Source of the DNA: Blasia pusilla
Taxonomy: Eukaryota > Marchantiophyta > Marchantiopsida > Blasiales
NCBI GenBank assembly: GCA_050084515.1
Contig: CM114275.1
Coordinates: forward strand, 17,484,001-17,548,000
Length of the DNA: 64,000 bases
Direction: 5' to 3'
Part shown: positions 1-10,139 of the stretch, one piece after another
Layout: each line of letters begins with the position of its first letter
How positions within the stretch are numbered: the stretch's first letter is position 1
The notes under the pieces: generated by a model
The model's input: only the letters and a program-made list of their open reading frames with translations
Told to the model about the DNA's origin: nothing
The model's database searches: none
Position numbers and translations under genes: made by a program

Positions 1-470
1 TATCGAGGCGCCAGGCAGAGTGGCGGGAACATTCTCGCCTCGAGGAAGGCAGAAGCGCTTGACCTTTGCAAGGAGGCAAAGGCGAGAATCTGAAAGGCTC
101 GTTGGGCGTACAACTCTCCACCGAAGCCAAGAGCTCGGTCCGAGCCACCCTTGGTAGTGACTCCATCGTCACTTCCAACGATTCCCAAAATCGGGAGGGC
201 AAGGCCGAAAGTGATTTTGCAAGAGCTCTCGGACGATGACGAGTGAGTTCAAAGAACTCAACGACCGGCTTGATTGCAGCGTTTGGAGTAGGGAGTTTTT
301 GATAATTTGGCAAAAGATTTCATAGAATAGATCAAATGTCTGATTCGAGCTTTTTCGGATGATATAAAGCGTAAGATTTTTTTCGATCGATGGTGGTGCT
401 TGTAAATGTTTGCTTTGATCATTTTGTCTTTTCGAATGTGATCGTCTATGTACTCCACGGTCTTCTACTT
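1..470. other. No gene seen
   Basis: I see no supported gene here. The short open frames lack recognisable motifs. The first 250 bases are GC-rich, and composition shifts to AT-rich near base 290. Confidence 0.5.
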
Positions 471-479
471 TTCAACCCG

Positions 480-1390
480 TCGGATTTCTCCCGCTTGCAA
501 TTTTCACTTTATGACCATCGCAACCCGTCGGATTTATCCTCCTTGCAACTTTTCGCTTTTTGACCACTGGACCCTTTTTACCACCTCCAGGCAACCTGTC
601 TGATTCCGACAGGTTGCCGGATCAGGCAGTCTGGCGGGCTTCTTCCCTTGGCACCTTCCCCTCAACTCGTAAAGGCAGGCGTAGGCTTATTTTCTTCTCA
701 GACGTGTTGGATTCCTTTTACCTGATATTGATACTGGATGGGTGTCACATTGCAGAGCGTACAAGGTATACTGCTGAGGAAAGCGGTGGGACTCGAGACA
801 GGTTACATGGGACCGTTATGGTGTACCTAGGGGGAGGCCAAGGCTCTCGAATTCACCAACATTTTCGATCCCCGTCTACAACCGGCCAGAGGAGCCACTT
901 GAATCCCAAGACATTCCTTTGGTACTGTCACCGAGGAGAGTTAGGAGTAAATTTGTAGATGACGAGGCTGAAGAAATCATAGACTAGGTTCAATGTACAT
1001 TTCCGAGGTTCTTTCGGAGGTAATAAAGGACGAGATTTTTTCAAACCATAATGGTATTTGTAACAGTTTTTCTGGAATATGTTTTTGGACTTATGGATTG
1101 AGTTCTTTTAACTACTCAGAATTGCAATTCTGCTACCCGTATGATTCCGACTTTTTGCTTTTTGCCCACTGCAACTTTTTAACCATTTCCAGGCAACCTC
1201 TCGGATTCCGACAGGTTGACTGCTTGAGTGATCGGACTCTATCCCGGTGAGACCAACTTCTGACGCATTGTGGCGGGCTTCTTGACTTTTGGCTCGTTCC
1301 CCTTCATTCGTCCAACCAATTGTAGGCTTCTTTTCTTGTCGGAGATGTGCAAGATTCCTACTACCTGTCGGATTGCCATTTCGGATTCCC
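480..1390. repeat. Imperfect direct repeat, two copies
   Basis: Two diverged copies run in the same order at about 480-780 and 1130-1390. Shared words are CAACCCGTCGGATT-like starts, 'GATTCCGACAGGTTG' (near 602 and 1204), 'TGGCGGGCTTCTT' (near 631 and 1271) and 'TTCTTNTC' followed by a 'GATTCC' block. The open frames at 560-958 and 1270-1461 lie inside the repeat and do not match each other as proteins, so I do not call them genes. The repeat may be part of an unrecognised LTR or satellite. Confidence 0.6.
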
Positions 1391-1979
1391 AACCCGTTAG
1401 ATCGTCGTGGGTGCAGGGTGGAAGAAAATCACTTCTAAAAATCTTTCATTTCTTATGGTGAGCTTTCTTACGGGTTGGGAGGGGTACAGCTTCTCGGTTT
1501 CTAAGCCTTAGGATCTGATTTTTTCACATTTCAGAAAGTTGGTCTTGAGCAGACACCATTCATAACCGACAGAAAGTTGGTTATGGGGCAATTTGGGGGA
1601 GGCCATGATGCAGGCAACAATCCCTGCAAAAAGAGAGGTACCCATCCGGGTGGTCCTCCAACAAAAATACCAAGGGCACTGCTTTTTGTTGACCGATATA
1701 GGGAATGTTTAGAAACTTAGGCTCACATGGACAATGATGGAAAAATGTTTAGGGTGGTCTTATGATGTCTCCTTTTTTCTTGCCCCCAGGAAATAGGAGG
1801 TTTTTTTAGGGCCAAATGTGGACCACTACCTACTCTCTTCTAAAGATTTCCTGAATTTGAAAGCAAATGAAAATTTCAAATATGTCAAAAAGTTTTGAAG
1901 AGAGGAGGCGGATTTGGCCCTTTTTTTTGAAGAGAGACTCTCCTCTCTTCCTCTCTTCCTCTCCTCTCTTACTCTCTCC
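1391..1979. other. No gene seen; C/T-rich low-complexity edge
   Basis: No coding motif is visible. Bases about 1928-1980 are a CT-rich run (CTCTTCC/CTCTCC words) at the point where similarity to the methyltransferase of copy 2 stops, so this is the likely truncation border of element copy 1. Confidence 0.5.
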
Positions 1980-2374
1980 TGCCAGAATACCAGCCCCCAG
2001 GGCAAAGCACGTTGGTACCCACGAATAGCTGATGGCGGCAACAACTCAGGATATCTCCGCATCAACTGACCAATATGTCGAGATGAGACTCTCTGGGCGG
2101 TCTCATCTCGCTCCACATACACGTATCTCCGCACAGGAATACCGGCCTGCAACACTGCAGCCAAACCAATCCTAATCCCACCAAGGAGATCTAACACACA
2201 AATGCCCTCCGGCGGATACTGCCATACAATGGGTGTAGTATCCAAAGGGGATAACCCAATTGGACTAGAAGTAGGAGTCCGCCGTGGGGCCTCCTCTTCC
2301 TCGTGAGATATAACAGCCTCACACCAAGCCTCCTGCACTAGGCGATCAGCCTCTTGAACTCCAAAGTGGCACAT
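1980..2374 (-). pseudogene. C5-cytosine methyltransferase, N-terminal part (copy 1)
   Basis: This is the N-terminal third of a C5-cytosine DNA methyltransferase carried by a retrotransposon. Visible are a motif I-like 'VLDLLGGIRIGLAAVLQAG' (S-adenosylmethionine loop) and a motif II-like 'RRYVYVERDE', followed by 'YPELLPPSAIRGYQRALP'. The catalytic Pro-Cys motif IV is absent because homology stops near 1990 in a CT-rich run. Copy 2 (40145-41387) continues through motifs IV, VI, VIII and X. A one-base frame change near 2350 separates it from the upstream protease frame. The spacing and the 'YVERDE' context look closest to DNMT3/DRM-type enzymes; that is inference from motif memory. Confidence 0.75.
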
Positions 2375-2561
2375 CCAACGATGAGGATGCCTCTACTGCA
2401 AAATTAGGGACCTCCTCTACCTCCTCATGCACCGGAGAATCCATAGCAAAAACACAAACCCTCCAAAAAGTCTCATGGCCAAGTGACTCCTCCACTAAAA
2501 CCAGCCATAGATGCTAACACCATTGGGGAAGACCCTCGTGGTCGAGCCCCATAAATAAATC

Positions 2562-3398
2562 TCACAGGACTTGGCTCATACGTCCATCCCTAGACTCCCA
2601 ACCAGGTCTATAAGATGTTGCCTCAGTCCAGTAATCCATCTGAAAACCCATCGGGTACAATACTACTCCTCCAACTAGTACATCATACGACTCAGCTGAT
2701 GTGACCACTGCAGGTACTCCCAACCAGGAGCTATCAGTCACATGATCTGGTCTCAACTGTACAGAGAACTTCTCCCATGTCATGAATTGAGACCTATCAT
2801 TGGCTCCTCCAAGTGATGTTTGAATCTGGAATGTGCAAGGCTCAAGCTCTGACCTCCGAATACCCAAAGCAATACATGCCGCCTTTCCCAACATCAAAGG
2901 TTGGGCACCAGAGTCTAACAAGACTCTATCTGGTCTATACACCTGTCCTGTAGGACTCACCAATCGGAATATCCCACTCCGGTTGTCCAACATACATATA
3001 CGAGGTGTAAGCTTCTCACAATCAATGGCTGGTCGGGTTGGTAATGCATCCATCTTCACCGCTGCTGCCTGCCAAGTAGCACCGGTACTCAATGCTACAC
3101 CTGACATAGAGGGTCGCTCCACCGCAACACCCTCATCCACCTCAACACGTGTAGCAGTAACATCCCCACGTTCACACAACGTGGTTGCTAGCTGAAATAA
3201 ATGAGCTAAGTCAACTCCTAAAGCCATCAGTTCCGTGGTCGAAAACAATGGGGATCCCAACAGTGAAGTTGCCATCCGCAACACTGCACTAGATGCTGCA
3301 TCCGTATCTACTACACGCGATGAAGATGCCTCAGTCCCCATTGTTGGCTCAATAGGCTGCGTAGGAACCATGGATGGAGTCCTAAGCACCTCAGACAA
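2562..3398 (-). pseudogene. Retroelement gag/pol linker and aspartic protease (copy 1)
   Basis: A 278-residue open frame. The N-terminal half is a Ser/Thr/Ala-rich linker. Residues about 155-275 form a retropepsin-like domain with 'VLLDSGAQPLMLGKAACIA', where DSG replaces the more common DTG/DSGA context, followed by a flap-like 'ESYDVLVGGVVLYPMGF'. The same block at 42521-42886 shows the same DSG and 'DVLVDGAVLYPMGF'. It would process the element's polyprotein. It ends in a stop, but the frame continues recognisably toward the methyltransferase, so this is probably an interrupted polyprotein rather than a separate gene. Confidence 0.75.
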
Positions 3399-3434
3399 AA
3401 AGAATGATTGGGAAGCCTAGCCTGCCGCCGAGCC

Positions 3435-3754
3435 TCACCCCTCTGTGGGTCCAACTCCACAGTAGCACCACGTGGCTCTGACCCTAAACCATAAACCCTG
3501 ACCCTCCTCTCGTAACTGCAACTGATGCCTCAACCTGTGTTGCACTCGCCATATAAGAGAGATCATCCCCTCCATAAGAGGTGGAAGCCCCTGCTCTCGA
3601 ACCTGATCTATGCTGGATACTAGCCATAGTAGCCAACTTTTGCTCCAACTGCTCAATCCTGGCAGCCATAGCTGACTCTGTCATAGTGGTAGGGGTAGCC
3701 ACCGTAGGCTCTCCAACCACTAGTCCACCTCTACCACCCCTACCACCTCTACCA
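3435..3754 (-). pseudogene. Gag C-terminal linker, distal part, cut by copia insertion
   Basis: The minus frame (ORF part 3484-3771) has a Gly/Arg-rich start 'GRGGRGGRGG' and a short coiled-coil-like stretch 'RIEQLEQKLATMASIQ'. Its N-terminal side is severed by the copia element at 3755. Across that insertion it joins the Gly-rich and zinc-knuckle region beginning at 8833. It is a linker between nucleocapsid and protease with no catalytic motif. Confidence 0.6.
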
Positions 3755-4243
3755 TATTGGATTCTCAACATCCACTCCTCTGAGCACCATTGATTTGATC
3801 GGCCCCCTTGTATGAGGAGAAGCCTAGATCGATGGTTCCGACTTAGACGTTGAAGGAGTCATAGTAATATGACGTAGGTGGTTTACGGAGTAGCGTTACT
3901 AGATTTATCTAACCCTATATTGCATCAGGGTGCGGGGCACCCTGATGTGTCGCGGGGATCCGGGGGCGCAGCCCCTGGTATGCCAAGACGACGCGAGGGT
4001 TCGGGGGCGCAGCCTTGGCAAATTTTTTCTATTAATAGAAACAAAGAAAAATAGGTAAAAACCCTAGTTTTCCCGAGTAGTCAAATAGTCGGGAGCCGCA
4101 GCGGTAGCGCATTCTCGTATGTCGAGTAATCTCGATTCAGTTCCATCGAAGCTCTTCGTGAGCGCACGGACGGACTAGGCCACTTTGTATCTCTAAGTTT
4201 TTGTAAAGATTTCAGTGATTTAGTCACTTTCTGTTTTCTCACA
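3755..4243 (+). repeat. 5' LTR of copia 1
   Basis: 489 bp, starting TATTGGATTC and ending TTTTCTCACA. Both LTRs start TA rather than TG, whereas a related fragment at 14928 starts TGTTGGATTC, so the change predates this insertion. Confidence 0.93.
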
Positions 4244-4255
4244 TGGTATCAGAGC
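4244..4255 (+). other. Primer-binding site, initiator-Met tRNA
   Basis: TGGTATCAGAGC directly follows the 5' LTR. It is the standard plant retrotransposon site complementary to the 3' end of initiator methionine tRNA. Confidence 0.93.
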
Positions 4256-4316
4256 AGTAGGTTTTTCCAGTATTTTGTATCTGGCGATCTAGTGTGTTTG
4301 CACAAAATCTTGAGAG

Positions 4317-5110
4317 ATGGCTACTTCTTTGTCAGTTCGTGTTCGCCCTCCTCCGCTGGGTGAAGGGAAGTTAGATGGGTCTAACTATACGTTGTGGAAG
4401 TTCAAAATGAGAACTGTTCTCGAATCATTTGAGATTTGGGAAACGGCCACAGGGGTCAATTCAAATCCACAAGCTAGTTTGAGTTCTACAAGTTCATCTT
4501 CATCTGGGGATATTGATCCTGTTGTATTATTGGCATGGAGACGCAGAAACGCTGATGCTCTATATGCGATTGTCACAAATGTAACTGATTCTGTCATGAC
4601 TCTCATTCAACATACAACCACCTTTCCGAGGCGTGGAACATTTTGAAGAATCAATATGAAACAAGGAATGAGACTCGGATTCAGAACTGGAGAATCACTA
4701 CGTCAGAGAAATTTTCAGAAGGAGAAAGCGCGAGCAATTTTTGACAAGGATCAAGAATCTTCAAGATCGGATGGCGTCGTGGGAATTTCAAAGTCTAGCG
4801 AAGATTTGGCACGCGGTGCATAAGGATTTTGCCTCCAAGGTATGACAGTTTGTCATCTTTGATCTTTGAATACTCAAGTAAGACCCACGCCACTTACTTT
4901 TGAACAATTTAGTGCAATGTTGGTAGAAGAGGAAATGCGCTTCAAAGTAAGAGAGGGAAGTGACGCAGCATTTACTGCCAACGTACAGAGAGGTAGAAAT
5001 TAGGATTACAGTTCAAATGTCAAGAAGAAATTTCCAAGAAAAGCCTTCAAATGCTTTTATTGTGGTAAGCTAGGTCATCTTATCAAAGATTGTAGGATGT
5101 CAGGATGAGA
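4317..5110 (+). pseudogene. Copia 1 gag
   Basis: The start at 4317 follows the primer site and gives 'LDGSNYTLWKFKMRTVLE', the typical copia gag opening, with 'WRRRNADALYAIVTNV' further on. The frame breaks near 4640 and continues in other frames. A CX2CX4HX4C zinc knuckle 'CFYCGKLGHLIKDC' lies at about 5052-5093. The product would package element RNA. Confidence 0.85.
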
Positions 5111-5820
5111 AGAACGGTTGTTTAAGACCTAAGAAGGAGTCTGGAAATTCTGTAGAACTGGGAGAACATGAAGTAGATGCTTGGGTAGCAATAGAAGAGT
5201 TCGCACACAGGCAGGAACATACCACTAAGACAAAGAGTGAAGATGCATGGGTGCTCGATAGTGGAGCATCTAGGCATATGACCAATCATAGGATTGGTAT
5301 AGCTCCTTCTGACCTCTCTACAGAGAGCCATCGTTGTTATTCTTGTTGGGAATAATGCAAAGTGCCCTGTAGAAGGGAAAGGCACAATTTCTTTAGTCTC
5401 ACAAAAAGGAGATGAAAAGAAGTTAACTGATGTACTGTACGTACCAGAGTTGAAGCGAAATTTGATTTCAGTGGCAGTATTATGTGATCGTGACCTAGAA
5501 GTTCGTTTCAAGAAAATTGGAGTAGTCATTGAGGATGCCAATGGGAAAGTAGTGGGTGAAGGTATACAACGTGGAAATATCTACGAGTTGTATGCTTTCA
5601 CGACAAGTGTAGGTACAGATCTTAGTAGCAGTAAGTTGTGGCATGAAAGATTTGGTCACCTAAGCTTTCCCTTACTAAGTCAGATGCAGAAATGTGGCAT
5701 GGTTGCTGATTTACCAACAATTTCTGGTGTGTCGGATACTTGTGAAGCTTGTATGATGGGCAAGCAACACCGACAACCATTTCCACAAGAGTCCAGCAAT
5801 AGAAAAAGGCTCCTCTAGAG
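5111..5820 (+). pseudogene. Copia 1 protease and pre-integrase zinc domain
   Basis: The protease active-site motif 'WVLDSGASRHMTNH' is at about 5247-5290. A frameshift follows and the frame resumes at 5450. The GAG-pre-integrase domain shows 'LWHERFGHLS' and 'CEACMMGKQHRQPFP' (about 5634-5800), the usual His/His...Cys/Cys zinc-binding module. A one-base frame change near 5815 separates it from the integrase core. Confidence 0.85.
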
Positions 5821-6490
5821 TTGATACATGCTGACCTCTATGGTAAAATGAGAACGGTGGCATTAGGTGGTTCTTCCTACTTCTTTTTAGTTGTCAACGA
5901 TTATAGTAGGAAGATGTGGGTGTATTTCCTTCGTGATAAGGCAAGTGCTTTTGGAAAATTTAAAGTATGGCACAAGCTGGTTGAGAATGAGACAGGAAAG
6001 AAGGTACAAAAGCTTCGCACCGATCAAAAAGGAGAATTCTTATCAATAGAATTCAACAAATATTTGGGAGAGCATGGAATCAGTTTACGATTAACCACGG
6101 CACATACACCACAACAAAATGGAGTTGTTGAGCGTCGAAATCGCATGATGGTGGAGATGGCAAGATGTATGATGAAAGCAAAAGGTTTGTGAGAAGGTTT
6201 TTGGTCGTTATTATTATCTGCCGTATACATTCTAAATAGAAGTGCTACCAAGTCAGTGCAAGGCATGATTCCTCATCAATCATACTCAGGTAAGGTACCA
6301 TCAGTCCAACATTTCAGGACTTTTGGTAGTGAGTGTTTTGTACATATTCCTGAAGCATCGAAGACCAAGTTGGAGTCCAAGAGCAGGAAGTGCATCTTTA
6401 TGGGATACAGTGATGAGTCTAAACCTTATCGCCTTTCGTGTCCTGAGGAAAAGAAGATGCTTGTGAGTTGTGACGTGGTGTTCTAGGAAC
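5821..6490 (+). pseudogene. Copia 1 integrase
   Basis: The rve core has 'LIHADLYGKM' (first Asp), 'KLRTDQKGEF' (second Asp) and 'QQNGVVERRN' (catalytic Glu), so the DDE triad is still readable. A TGA at about 6190 interrupts it and the frame continues to the copia-type C-terminal 'FMGYSDESKPYRL' near 6400-6430. It would insert element cDNA into host DNA. Confidence 0.9.
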
Positions 6491-6570
6491 AGCCTCGTCA
6501 ACTGGCGGATATCAGTGGTCCGTCCACATTATCATCAAACGAAGAGATAACCCACCAGAGCACACCACAG

Positions 6571-7921
6571 ATGTTTACACCAGATCATCAAGAAGAAGAT
6601 TTTGGTGATGATTACAAAGAGCAACCTGCTCTTCCACTACGGTCGTCATACCCTAAGTGGATAAAGCAGCTCTTGGATGGTAAGGATCCACCAGCAACTG
6701 ATGAAGTTGTTACACATCCAAGGAGATCCAAGAGACTAGAGGAGCATAATAGAGCTTCCGCACATCTCGTCAACATGGCCTTGATGAAAGAGGTCTTGAA
6801 GGTGGAAGAGCCATCATGCTTGGATGAGGCCATGGCTCATCCTCAATGGAGAGAGGCCATGCAGACGGAGATGGACACTATTCAGAGAAATGAAACTTGG
6901 ACTTTGGTTGAAAAGCCAGAGGATAGGAAAATAATACGCACCAAGTGGGTGTACAAGACCAAGTACAAGTCGGACGGTACATTGGATAAATTCAAAGCAA
7001 GGTTGGTCGCACAAGGATGCTCACAAATCAAAGGCTTTGACTACTATGAGAATTTTGCTCCCATTGCAAGGATGACAACCATTCAAATTGTTCTAGCGGT
7101 TGCAGGAACAAGACGTTGGCCTGTATACCAATATGATGTGAAGTCTGCTTTTCTGAACGGGAGTCTCAAGGAGGAGGTATATGTTTCTCAACCACCAGGT
7201 TTTGAGACACCCGGATCAGAAGAGAAAGTTTTTTACTTCATCGAGCATTGTATGGGTTGAAGCAAGCCCCAAGGGTATGGTATCAACGAATAGATACATT
7301 CTTTCGAGAGAAGGGTCTCATGAAGCAAATTTGTATGTGTTTTGCGAAGATGGGATGTATATGTTGATAGTCTTGTATGTGGATGATCTGATCATCACAG
7401 GAGACCATAGTAAGAAAATAGAGGAAATAAAGGGAGTGTTGGAATCTGAGTTTGAAATGTCAGATTTAGGTCTTCTGCACTACTTTATAGGACTGGAAAT
7501 TTGGCAACAGTCCGATTCTATTTTTCTCTCTCAGCAGAAGTATGCTAGAGAAATCTTGAAGGCATTCGGGATGACCGAGTGTAAGGCAGTGGTCTCGCCA
7601 ATGGAGGTAGAGTTGAAAGTCTCGATGGAGGATGTTTCACCATTGGTAGATGAAAACTTGTACAGAAAGCTTGTAGGCAGTTTGATATTTTTGTATAACA
7701 GTAGACCAGACATTAGCTTCGCTGTGGGAGTATTGAATAGGTTCTCAACTAAGCCTCGTGAGAACCATTGGAAGGCAGGGATGCGTGTGTTGAAGTACAT
7801 CAAAGGCACTATCGAGTACGGCATCACCTATGGAGCAGGGACGGAAATGACAGGTTTTTGTGACTCAGACAAGGTGAGATTCAGATTCTCAAGATCGTTT
7901 CGGGTTATTGCTTCTTGGTAG
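6571..7921 (+). pseudogene. Copia 1 reverse transcriptase
   Basis: The N-terminal part (6870-7240) carries 'TKWVYKTKYKSDGTLDKFKA' and 'QYDVKSAFLNG'. A frame change near 7240 shifts into the second frame, which carries the catalytic 'LYVDDLIITG' at about 7373-7402. Thumb and connection follow to 'RPDISFAVGVLNRFSTKP'. It is intact in motifs but frameshifted. Confidence 0.92.
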
Positions 7922-7930
7922 GATCAGGTG

Positions 7931-8300
7931 TGGTGTCATGGGTCAGCAAGAAGCAACCTACAGTGGCTCTTTCTTCTACCGAGGCAGAGTGCAAGGCGGC
8001 TTGTTATGCTTCTTGTGAAGCAGTATGGTTGAGATGGATACTGGAGGACATAGGAGAAGCACCCGAGAAAAGTGCTCTTTGTAATGTGGTGTGACAATCG
8101 AGTTGCATTGCCATAGCACATAATCTGTGTTTCATGCTTGTACGAAGCACATAGAGCTCCAGTACCATTTTGTTCGTGAATTGATCGAGAGAGAGGTTTT
8201 GAAGTTAGTCTATTGTCCAACAGAGGATAACCGTGCAGACATCTTCACGAAACCCTTGAGCGGAGATCAGCTTCACCGACATCGAAGGGTCTTGGCATAG
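7931..8300 (+). pseudogene. Copia 1 RNase H
   Basis: The copia RNase H signature '[19 protein letters not shown]' begins near 7931, followed by 'AVWLRWILEDIG' and, after frame breaks, 'DNRADIFTKPL'-like C-terminal sequence near 8227-8262. It is disrupted relative to the reverse transcriptase frame. Confidence 0.85.
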
Positions 8301-8335
8301 GTCCAAGACAAAGAGTCCACATGAGAATGGATATT

Positions 8336-8342
8336 GAGGGGG
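8336..8342 (+). other. Polypurine tract of copia 1
   Basis: GAGGGGG lies immediately before the 3' LTR, the expected plus-strand primer. Confidence 0.8.
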
Positions 8343-8827
8343 TATTGGATTCTCAACATCCACTCTCTCGAGCATCATTGATTTGATCGTCCCCCTTGTA
8401 TGAGGAGAAGCCTAGATCGATGGTTCCGACTTAGACGTCGAAGGAGTCATAGTAATATGCGAGGTGGTTTACGGAGTAGCGTTACTAGGTTTATCTAACC
8501 TATATTGCATCGGTGCGGGGCACCCGATGCGTCATGGGATCCGGGCGCAGCCACAATCGGTATGCCAAGACGACGCGAGGGTTCGGGGGCGCAGTCTTGG
8601 CAAAATTTTTCTATTAATAGAAACAAAGAAAAATAGGTAAAAACCCTAGTTTTCCCGAGTAGTCAAATAGTCGGGAGCCGCAGCGGTAGCGCATTCTCGT
8701 ATGTCGAGTAATCTCGATTCGAGTTCCATCGAAGCTCTTCTGTGAGCGCACGGACGGACTAGGCCACTTTGTATCTCTAAGTTTTTGTAAAGATTTCAGT
8801 GATTTAGTCACTTTCTGTTTTCTCACA
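8343..8827 (+). repeat. 3' LTR of copia 1
   Basis: 485 bp, same ends as the 5' LTR (TATTGG...TCTCACA). Differences include a changed block around 'GGGGCACCC' and several single-base changes. It is followed by the target duplication TACCA. Confidence 0.93.
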
Positions 8828-8832
8828 TACCA

Positions 8833-9600
8833 CCTCGACCTCTCGGAGCTACTCCACCGCGGCCGCAGCCAGATCTCAACCTTGTATGAAGATCAAAGCA
8901 ACGCTCTCGAGGATGACCTGGTCTCCCGCAATGATCACACTGAGTTGGGGCCGACTAAGGCCCATCCTCCAAAGTCTGTCTCCCATCCTCTTGGGGACAA
9001 AACTTCCTAACGTGATTACCTCCACATGTCCAACATGACTATCCTTGCTGCGGGGCAGCAAATGAAGGCGATGGTCTCTACGCAAGTGTCCCTCTAGGAC
9101 CTGACTGAGGTCGTGGGTACCCCCCATAACTCCCACTACTACTACCACCACCACTACTATGAGATTGTGAGATGGGTTGCTGAACACGAGAAGTAGTAGT
9201 TGTATCTCTACTGAATGCGGATGTCACCACTCTCTCCTTCACCATGTTAAGCTCAATCTTCTCACATAGAGCAAACACATGGGTCAATGTAGGTGAATCA
9301 TCACTCATAAGAGGAGCATCACGTACCATGTGGCGCAACTCTCTGTCCAAGATCCCATACCAAAACTGGACTGCCTGAGCCTCAATCACACCCTGGGTAA
9401 CTGAAATCAAGCATCGCATACGAGTGTATGCCTCACGAAGACTCTCACCAATCTTTCGCTCAAATTCCTGAAGATTCCTCAACTTCTCTGTCTTCACTCC
9501 TTGATAGTTCTTCTTCAACCTCTTGAAGAACTCTGCAACCGGGCTGAACGATGGTGGGGCACTAGTACCTCCACTAGTACCTCCACTGGTACACCCACTC
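8833..9600 (-). pseudogene. Gypsy-type gag C-terminal half with two zinc knuckles (copy 1)
   Basis: ORF 9078-9518 has 'KLRNLQEFERKIGESLREAY' and 'TRMRCLISVTQGV', matching the gag of copy 2 ('KLRSIHDFLRRPGESLHKAY'). Downstream in another frame are two Cys/His modules: 'CWTCGGNHVRKFC' (CX2CX3HX4C, about 9030-8992) and the classical CX2CX4HX4C 'CDHCGRPGHPRERC' (about 8940-8895). They imply nucleic-acid binding by the nucleocapsid. A stop and a frame change separate the knuckles from the gag body. Confidence 0.8.
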
Positions 9601-10139
9601 TAGCTCGTACTCGTACCACTCAACGTCGGGCTGGCTAGCATAGTAGGAGCACTACTACCAATACCACCATGGGTGTTAGACACATGGCCTAGAGACCAAT
9701 ATTGTCTCCACGCCTCAATCTTAGCAACATGGTCCTTCCTAAACTCATGGTAATCATCCATTGATGGTCCCTCCAAGTGTTGAAACAACCCCTTCCAAGC
9801 CAAGAAGGGTGTAAACAACCTGGCGTTCCGCAACATCTGCATATCACACCACATATCAAACTCCTGCATGAAGTCCTCCAACTCAATGGTGCCCACTGCA
9901 CCTGAGTATCGTCGTGGGCCCTTCATGGCCCCATATATCCAGTCCATGTCCCAAATCAATGGAGCTGCGATATTCGATAACAACGTAGAGGACTCGGTGT
10001 TTGGAACACCCTCATCCTCCTCTTCATCAACCGTCGGAAGTGGAAAATATAGCCGATACCTCAATCCACTCCGTGTGAAACCACCACTGTCCACACCACG
10101 ATCCCCAACCAGACCACCAGATAGCTCCGTGATGACCAA
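9600..10139 (-). pseudogene. Gypsy-type gag N-terminal half (copy 1)
   Basis: A 179-residue frame. The block from 'GAVGTIELEDFMQEFDMWCD' to 'HLEGPSMDDYHEFRKDH' closely matches copy 2 at 44136-44855, which fixes the family. An N-terminal 'GFTRSGLRYRLYF' has a counterpart 'GFTRSGTRF' upstream of the copy 2 frame. Start at 10139 is the first Met, but the true gag start may be further right. Confidence 0.8.

Larger units (their letters stand above)
3755..8827 (+). mobile_element. Ty1/copia retrotransposon 1, complete but inactive
   Basis: 5073 bp with two LTRs (3755-4243 and 8343-8827), a primer-binding site, a polypurine tract and the 5-bp target duplication TACCA (3750-3754 and 8828-8832). Order is gag, protease, integrase, reverse transcriptase, RNase H, as in Ty1/copia. 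Frameshifts near 4640, 5290, 5815 and 7240, plus stops, disable it. The LTRs differ by many substitutions and small indels, so insertion is not very recent. It sits inside the gag region of gypsy-type copy 1, giving the relative age of the two insertions. Confidence 0.95.
1980..10139 (-). mobile_element. Ty3/gypsy-type element with captured methyltransferase, copy 1 (truncated, interrupted)
   Basis: On the minus strand the order is gag (10139 down to about 8830), then, after a copia insertion (3755-8827), the gag/pol linker and protease (3754 to 2562) and the start of a cytosine methyltransferase (2374 to about 1980). Reverse transcriptase, RNase H and integrase are missing, cut off near 1980. 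Gag, protease and methyltransferase all match a fuller copy at 35.6-45.3 kb, which fixes the family and orientation. LTRs of this element were not identified. Reading across the copia target duplication rejoins the gag tail with its linker. Confidence 0.8.

Noticed and set aside
560-958. 132-residue open frame
   Set aside because: It lies inside an imperfect direct repeat; the second copy does not conserve the frame and no motif is present.
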